From Candidatus Propionivibrio dominans (GTDB lineage: Bacteria > Pseudomonadota > Gammaproteobacteria > Burkholderiales > Rhodocyclaceae): a stretch of 29,708 bases of DNA. Location of the stretch: the NCBI GenBank assembly GCA_016709335.1, contig JADJNC010000047.1, forward strand, positions 1 through 29,708, given 5' to 3'. Both the position numbers and the translations under genes were made by a program. This document shows positions 25,383 through 29,708 of the stretch, piece by piece (position 1 is the stretch's first letter; each line of letters starts with the position of its first letter). The notes under the pieces are model-generated. The model had not been told where the DNA came from, made no database searches, and saw nothing but the letters and a program-made list of their open reading frames with translations.

Positions 25383-26264
25383 TCAGTACGCTTCGAATCT
25401 GATACCGCCGCGCCGCTCGCCATTGCACAGCCGCCCGAAGAACAGCAGGCCTTTGCCTTTGAGAGAAAAGGAGTCCTTCCTGACCAGAAACTCAACGCCT
25501 TCATCCGTCATGACGCAGGTACCGTTGGTGCTCATGTCGGTCAACAGAACGCTATCCGCCTGTCTGGCAATCCGGCAATGATTGCGGGAGACATGAACAT
25601 CAACCAATAACAGGTCGTTTGACGGGTCGCGGCCGATAGTGACCAATGGATTGCCCTCGGTCAATTCAACTGTTTTAAGGCCTTGATGCAAAATCAGGTA
25701 CGGGCCTGACGGGTGAGAGCTCTTGCTGGCTGGCCAGAAGGATTCTCCACCATAGGCGCTGGATGGGATCTCGCAACGCCAATCGATCTTGTAAGTAGAA
25801 ATCTCTGCAGGAGAATACTCCACCCCTTGGGCCAGCTTGCGCAGTTCGGGGTTGAGCGCGGTGAAAACCGATTCCGAGGCGAGGATGCCGTTGTCAGCGA
25901 CGGCCAGTTTAAAGGCGATTTCCTGGGCGTTGTCGGATTCATCCTTCGCTCGTTGCCGGACAAGACCCTGGTGGATTCCGACGCGCAAAGCCAGCCTGTG
26001 TCCGGATACTTGCGGCAACCCTGCGCAACGATGCTGCATTTCGCAGGAAGCAAGGACGGCGGCATCGGCCGTCTCAAAGCTAATGAGCAGACCATTGTTG
26101 AATAACTGATCTATCCGTCCACGGTAGGTAGCAACGACTCGCTCGATTCGATTCATACGCCGCGCCACCGGATAACCGGCTTTGGCGTCATCAAAGAGTG
26201 CAGAGGTCGGGCCGGATGTCAGTAGCTCGGCATGGACTTGATAATTCCTGCGTGTGCTGTTCAT
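25383..26264 (-). CDS. Degenerate class III cyclase domain fused to FHA domain
   Basis: A 293-residue cytoplasmic protein with two parts. Residues 1-150 follow the class III nucleotidyl cyclase layout (FNNGLLISFE, LALRVGIHQG, AFKLAVADNGILASESVF), but the metal-binding Asp positions are lost (LLTSGPTSALF at the first motif, NNG instead of GDG at the second), so it is probably catalytically dead and serves as a binding or dimer module. Residues about 200-280 are an FHA domain with IGRDPSNDLLL, VSRNHCRI and DMSTNGT, all the phosphothreonine-contact residues present. An FHA reader two genes from a Ser/Thr kinase suggests it recognises that kinase's targets; this is inference. Confidence 0.85.
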   Translation of the reverse strand: MNSTRRNYQVHAELLTSGPTSALFDDAKAGYPVARRMNRIERVVATYRGRIDQLFNNGLLISFETADAAVLASCEMQHRCAGLPQVSGHRLALRVGIHQGLVRQRAKDESDNAQEIAFKLAVADNGILASESVFTALNPELRKLAQGVEYSPAEISTYKIDWRCEIPSSAYGGESFWPASKSSHPSGPYLILHQGLKTVELTEGNPLVTIGRDPSNDLLLVDVHVSRNHCRIARQADSVLLTDMSTNGTCVMTDEGVEFLVRKDSFSLKGKGLLFFGRLCNGERRGGIRFEAY

Positions 26265-26342
26265 GGTAAGGGTTTGCGGTCAGATTGTGGATCAAGCGAT
26301 AGGTCAATGACGCCTATTATCGTCGTTTTCAAGCCTTGCGCG

Positions 26343-26359
26343 TGACATGCATCATGTCA
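26343..26359. promoter_or_regulatory. Perfect 17-bp dyad, possible operator
   Basis: TGACATG (26343-26349) and CATGTCA (26353-26359) form a perfect inverted repeat around CAT, in the gap between the FHA gene start (26264) and the radical SAM gene end (26375). Size and symmetry suit a dimeric regulator controlling the FHA gene, though a chance palindrome is possible. Confidence 0.35.
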
Positions 26360-26374
26360 GGCCGCTATTTTAAT

Positions 26375-27421
26375 TCATTGCTGTTGTCCAGGGAACGGAG
26401 GAGAAATGCGTCCGGGATTCACATCGAGCCTGGCTGTCCGGAACCAGGGGGTAACTGCTCCGGGCGTGACCGCATAAAGCCTTCCCTGCCAGGTGTTGCG
26501 CGCCTGCAGGCGTGCCTCAAGGCGTGCCGGGAACTTCGAGAGGCGCATTCCCCAATCGGGTGAGACGAGAATGTCGGGGGGTACCTCGCTGCCCAGTCGC
26601 TGGATCTTGACGGTTGGCGGAAGGCGTTCGAGCATATCGATCACGCTTTCCAGGTAGCTTTCCGGGTCGAGCAGCGAAACACTCGCCGGCGCGGCGCGAT
26701 ACTGATTGGCAAGCCGGGTACCACGAACGATCTGCAAGTGGTGGAACTTCAGTGCATCGAGAGGTAATCCGGAAAGCGCCCTGGCGCCGTCAATCAGGCT
26801 GTCATGCGTTTCCAGCGGCAGGCCGAGCAGCAGATGCCCGGTAATGAACAGACCGCGCCTGGCGGCACGGCGGATAGCCTCCTGGGTGCACGCGAAGTCG
26901 TGTCCGCGCAGACACTCACACAGCACTGCGTCGTTGCAGGACTCGATGCCGATTTCCAGTTCCACTAGCGTGCGCGTTGACAGTTCGGCCAGATAGTCGA
27001 GGGTTTCTTCGGGCAGGCAATCGGGGCGTGTGCCGATGACGATGCCGGAAATGTCCGGGTGAGCGAGCGCAATGGCGTAGGTTTCTTTTAACTTATCCAG
27101 ATCATCGTAAGTACTGGAATAACTCTGGAAGTAAGCAAGGAATCCCCTGCTTCTGGGGTAGCGGCGGCGCATGAATTCGATGCCGGTGTCGATCTGGGCG
27201 ACGACGTCGCGCTGTTGGCGCAGATAACTGGGCGAGAAGCCCTCGTTGTTGCAATAGGTGCAGCCACCGACGCCGAGCGAGCCGTCGCGGTTGGGGCAGG
27301 TGAACCCGGCATCGACCGAGACCTTTTGCAGGCGCCCGCCGTATTCTTTCTTCACCCAGTCGTTATAGACATGGTAACGGCGCCCATTGAAGCAGGCCAG
27401 GCTCTCGGAAAGACTGTTCAT
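26375..27421 (-). CDS. TIGR01212 family radical SAM protein (YhcC-like)
   Basis: A 348-residue radical SAM enzyme of the YhcC/TIGR01212 family, function not established. The N-terminal region reads FNGRRYHVYNDWVKKEYGGRLQKVSVDAGFTCPNRDG, then GGCTYCNNEGFSPS. The cluster cysteines are the Cys of TCPNRD and the pair in CTYC, the wide spacing that is normal in this family. Later motifs include FLAYFQSYSSTY, VIGTRPDCLPEETLDYL, LEIGIESCNDAVL and GHLLLGLPLETHDSL, all typical of the TIM-barrel. The ATG at 27421 gives a family-like N-terminus; the frame extends to 27499 through a palindromic repeat that is unlikely to be coding. The ribosome site is weak. Confidence 0.92.
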   Translation of the reverse strand: MNSLSESLACFNGRRYHVYNDWVKKEYGGRLQKVSVDAGFTCPNRDGSLGVGGCTYCNNEGFSPSYLRQQRDVVAQIDTGIEFMRRRYPRSRGFLAYFQSYSSTYDDLDKLKETYAIALAHPDISGIVIGTRPDCLPEETLDYLAELSTRTLVELEIGIESCNDAVLCECLRGHDFACTQEAIRRAARRGLFITGHLLLGLPLETHDSLIDGARALSGLPLDALKFHHLQIVRGTRLANQYRAAPASVSLLDPESYLESVIDMLERLPPTVKIQRLGSEVPPDILVSPDWGMRLSKFPARLEARLQARNTWQGRLYAVTPGAVTPWFRTARLDVNPGRISPPFPGQQQ

Positions 27422-27468
27422 GGTGACCGCTAGCGCCTGAACTGAGAGCTTGTGAATAAAATAAAAAT

Positions 27469-27569
27469 CCACCGCAAAGGCGCAAAGGTACAAAGACATC
27501 GCGAAGTTAACGCCTTGTTGGCAAGATAATTCTTTGCGTCACCTTTGCTACTTTGCGCCTTTGCGGTGG
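27469..27569. repeat. Long imperfect palindrome with internal GCAAAGG repeats
   Basis: Arms at 27469-27506 and 27532-27569 are reverse complements, with a perfect 19-bp outer stem CCACCGCAAAGGCGCAAAG and a partly matching inner stem. Each arm contains reiterated GCAAAGG-like words. The architecture is the same as that of the iorA-iorB palindrome, but with a different word. It lies between the kinase gene end and the radical SAM gene start. Confidence 0.8.
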
Positions 27570-27594
27570 GGGTAAAGGAATTTTTCACCACCTC

Positions 27595-28944
27595 TCAGGA
27601 TCCCGCATCTTCGGTCTGGGCATATTGCCGGTACAGTCGCAGGTAACGTTCGTCGGATTGCTTGAGGCGCTCGGCGGCAAGCCGGAAAAAAATTTGCAGC
27701 ATTTTCGATTGCAGCCCGGGTGAAGCAGAGTGCAGCTTCGAGTACGGCCACTTGCCAATGGTTCCGTTGCTGGCGGTGGCCACCGTTGCGGCGCGCGGCG
27801 AGGGCGTTTCTTCGGCGAAGGCGAGTTCGCCGAACAGCGTTCCTGCTTCAAGCAGGGCAATCAGCTTGCCTTTTTGCAATACCCTGGCTTCTCCCTTGAG
27901 CAGCAGATAGCACGAAATCGCGTTGTCACCTTCGCGCATCAGCACCGTACCGGCTGTGATCTTTCGCCAGTGCGAAATGCGAAGCAGTTCCCAGAGTTGT
28001 GCATCGTTGAGCGTGGCGAGCAGCGGCAATTGGCGAAGCTGGTCATAGAGTTCCGCTTCGGCGGGGCGTTCTGCGGCGGACGATTTTGCCTGCAGTGCTT
28101 TGCTGCTGTGTGTTGATAGCGCCGAGAGTACCGAGGGCCAGTTGGCAAAACGGTCCTCCAGGCTGCGTGCGAGCATTTTGTCGAGCAGGGTGTTGAGGTT
28201 CTCCGGCAGGTCGGGTCGGAAACTGGTCAGCGGTTCCCGATCGCCGTTCAATATCTTGTACATCAGCGATGCCTGATCGGGCGCATCGAAGGGCCGCTTG
28301 CCGGTCAGCAGTTGATGCAGGACGACACCCAGCGCGTAAATGTCCGCCTGTGGCGTGACCCACATGCGAAAGAGTTCGGGTGCCATGTAGGCCAGCGAGC
28401 CGATGTCCATCACCTGCGTCGCATCGGTGTTGCCGCGCGACCAGTAGGCGGCGCCGAAATCGCAGACCTTGGCCTCGCCGGGGCCGACCAGTTGCAGGTT
28501 GGCCGGCTTGATATCGCGATGAACAATCCCGGCGCGGCAGGCATAGTCAAGCGCGCTGGCGCACTAGGCAATGTCCAGGACTTCGGAAACCGGCTTGAGG
28601 TTGTCGGGTCGGGTAAAGGGTTCCAGCGTGCCGTGCGCCAGGTATTCCATGACCAGGTAGGCGCTGTTGTCACCAAAGCCGGCGTCGTATATCTCGACGA
28701 TGTAGGGGTGATGCAGGCTGCCCGCCATGTGCACTTCATTAAGCCAGGCTTTGCGCACCAGCGCCTGGTCCGGGTCATCATTGAAGATCTGGGCGTGCGC
28801 CACCTTCAGCGCCACCTCGCGCTGGGCAAAGGTGTCCCAGGCCAGATAGACGGTTCCGGTGGCGCCGCGGCCGAGTTCGCCACGGATTTCGTAGCGCTGG
28901 TTGAGGCCGGCGGGGAGTAGGGTATCTGGGCTGGTGTCGGTCAT
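27595..28944 (-). pseudogene. Ser/Thr protein kinase with cNMP-binding domain, amber-interrupted
   Basis: A single frame of 449 codons interrupted by one TAG at 28566-28564 (codon 127). The kinase domain has a Gly loop GRGATGTV (about 24-31), VALK Lys47, and, after the stop, HRDIKPAN (142-149), DFG (162-164), and YMAPEL. From about 300 to the end is a cyclic-nucleotide-binding-like domain (GTVLMREGDNAISCYLLLKGEARVL, LEAGTLFGELAFAEETPSPRAATVAT). The amber codon falls just before the helix preceding HRD (DIA-stop-CASALDYA), where CAG or a similar codon would be expected. No frame shift is needed. Both halves are otherwise well preserved, so it is either a very recent nonsense mutation or a base-call error. 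The ATG at 28944 is chosen (a TTG lies at 28956). Confidence 0.82.
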
Positions 28945-29060
28945 GGCGGAGAACAAGCGGGAAATCGATTGACTGTCGTCATGTTAGTCGCTTGCCGGGC
29001 GCTTGCGTAGCCCCCTGGTCGTTTATTAATTATTGGAATAAACAAATAAACAAACAGACT

Positions 29061-29088
29061 TTGATGTTCTATAGAGTTTCCTTATAGT
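29061..29088 (+). promoter_or_regulatory. Promoter for the sulfate-binding protein gene
   Basis: A -35 box TTGATG (29061-29066) is 16 nt from a -10 box TATAGT (29083-29088), preceded by an AT-rich tract with GGAATAAACAAATAAAC at about 29034-29050. In sulfate-uptake genes such a tract is where the CysB regulator binds; assignment to CysB here is inference. Confidence 0.5.
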
Positions 29089-29159
29089 AGCCCCTTGCCG
29101 CTGGGGGCAATGCCGGCAACAGCGGTGATACCCGCTGCCACCACTTCAAGGAGTTATCG

Positions 29160-29708
29160 ATGGTCCGTCCGATTCGCAATCTGTTTCATGCTCTTGTCGC
29201 CGCCACTGCGCTTGCTGCGGTTATGCCGGCCTACGCCGAAAGCAACCTGCTCAACGTGTCCTACGATGTTTCCCGAGACTTCTACAAGGACTACAACCCC
29301 ATCTTCCAGAAGCACTGGAAGGCGACGACGGGGGAATCGATCGAGCTCAAACAGTCGCACGCCGGCTCAAGCAAGCAGGTGCGCGCCGTGGCCGACGGGC
29401 TGGAGGCTGACGTGGTGACGATGAACCAGGCCTCGGATATCGACTTCCTGGTCGACAAGGGTCTGGTGGTCAAGGATTACGCCAAAAAGTTTCCGAACAA
29501 CGCTTCGCCCTACACTTCGACGATGGTTTTCATCGTGCGCAAGGGCAACCCCAAGGGCCTGCTCGATTGGCCGGATCTGGTCAAGCCCGGCGTGCAGGTC
29601 ATCCTGCCGCATCCGAAGAACACCGGCAATGGCCGTTATTCCTACCTCGCGGCGTGGGGCTATGCGCTCAAGCAGCCGGGCGCCAATGACAAGACGGCGC
29701 AGGAGTTC
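29160..29708 (+). CDS. Sulfate ABC transporter substrate-binding protein (5' part)
   Basis: The window ends inside this gene; 183 codons are visible. A Sec signal peptide (MVRPIRNLF, hydrophobic core, cleavage after MPAYA near residue 26) is followed by the Sbp/CysP family sequence: LLNVSYDVSRDFYKDYNPIF, the sulfate-site segment SHAGSSKQVRAVADGLEADVV, then FIVRKGNPKGLLDWPDLVKPGVQVILPHPKNTGNGRYSYLAAWGYAL. The mature protein binds periplasmic sulfate or thiosulfate for the CysTWA importer, whose genes would be expected next. The ATG has AAGGAG at 29148-29153, 6 nt upstream. Sbp and CysP cannot be told apart from this part. Confidence 0.95.
   Translation, partial: MVRPIRNLFHALVAATALAAVMPAYAESNLLNVSYDVSRDFYKDYNPIFQKHWKATTGESIELKQSHAGSSKQVRAVADGLEADVVTMNQASDIDFLVDKGLVVKDYAKKFPNNASPYTSTMVFIVRKGNPKGLLDWPDLVKPGVQVILPHPKNTGNGRYSYLAAWGYALKQPGANDKTAQEF

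Overview
The window reads as chromosomal DNA of a GC-rich betaproteobacterium, most likely Rhodocyclales (Dechloromonas/Azonexus/Accumulibacter-like). This is inferred from the gene set: ferredoxin-linked IorAB, a PEP-CTERM protein, CreA, ParCE and a periplasmic sulfate-binding protein. No rRNA, tRNA or CRISPR array was seen.

Layout. 1-5.3 kb (+): housekeeping genes iorA-iorB, folD, purE and a Sua5-type tRNA threonylcarbamoylation enzyme. 5.4-6.9 kb: a decayed IS4-family element with intact 22-bp ends, sitting inside a palindromic intergenic repeat. 7.0-9.2 kb (-): a lysine-rich micro-ORF with its own promoter and terminator, then an ABC transporter with a compact ATPase domain, overlapping a secreted SRPBCC-fold protein. 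9.3-20.6 kb: an accessory block flanked by two direct 306-bp copies of the 3' part of creA (about 94% identical by eye). The block holds a DUF4143-type AAA ATPase, an approximately 7.9-kb gene for a giant repetitive PEP-CTERM surface protein, and two translationally coupled small membrane proteins. Only the right-hand creA is intact. 20.8-25.3 kb (-): topoisomerase IV genes parE and parC. 25.4-29 kb (-): a degenerate cyclase/FHA protein, a YhcC-type radical SAM protein, and a Ser/Thr kinase with a cyclic-nucleotide-binding domain that is interrupted by one in-frame amber codon. From 29.16 kb (+): the start of a sulfate-binding protein gene, cut by the window end.

The most unusual part is the creA-bounded block. 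Its geometry (intact gene, cargo, displaced 3' remnant) is what integration into the creA coding region would leave, although no integrase is visible. The giant gene contains five near-identical repeats of about 684 nt, and all six of its frame-breaking indels fall inside them, so either consensus error or real repeat-driven variation is possible. Several families of palindromic intergenic repeats are spread through the window. The kinase and FHA genes, separated only by the radical SAM gene, suggest a local phosphorylation-signalling group, currently compromised by the amber codon.
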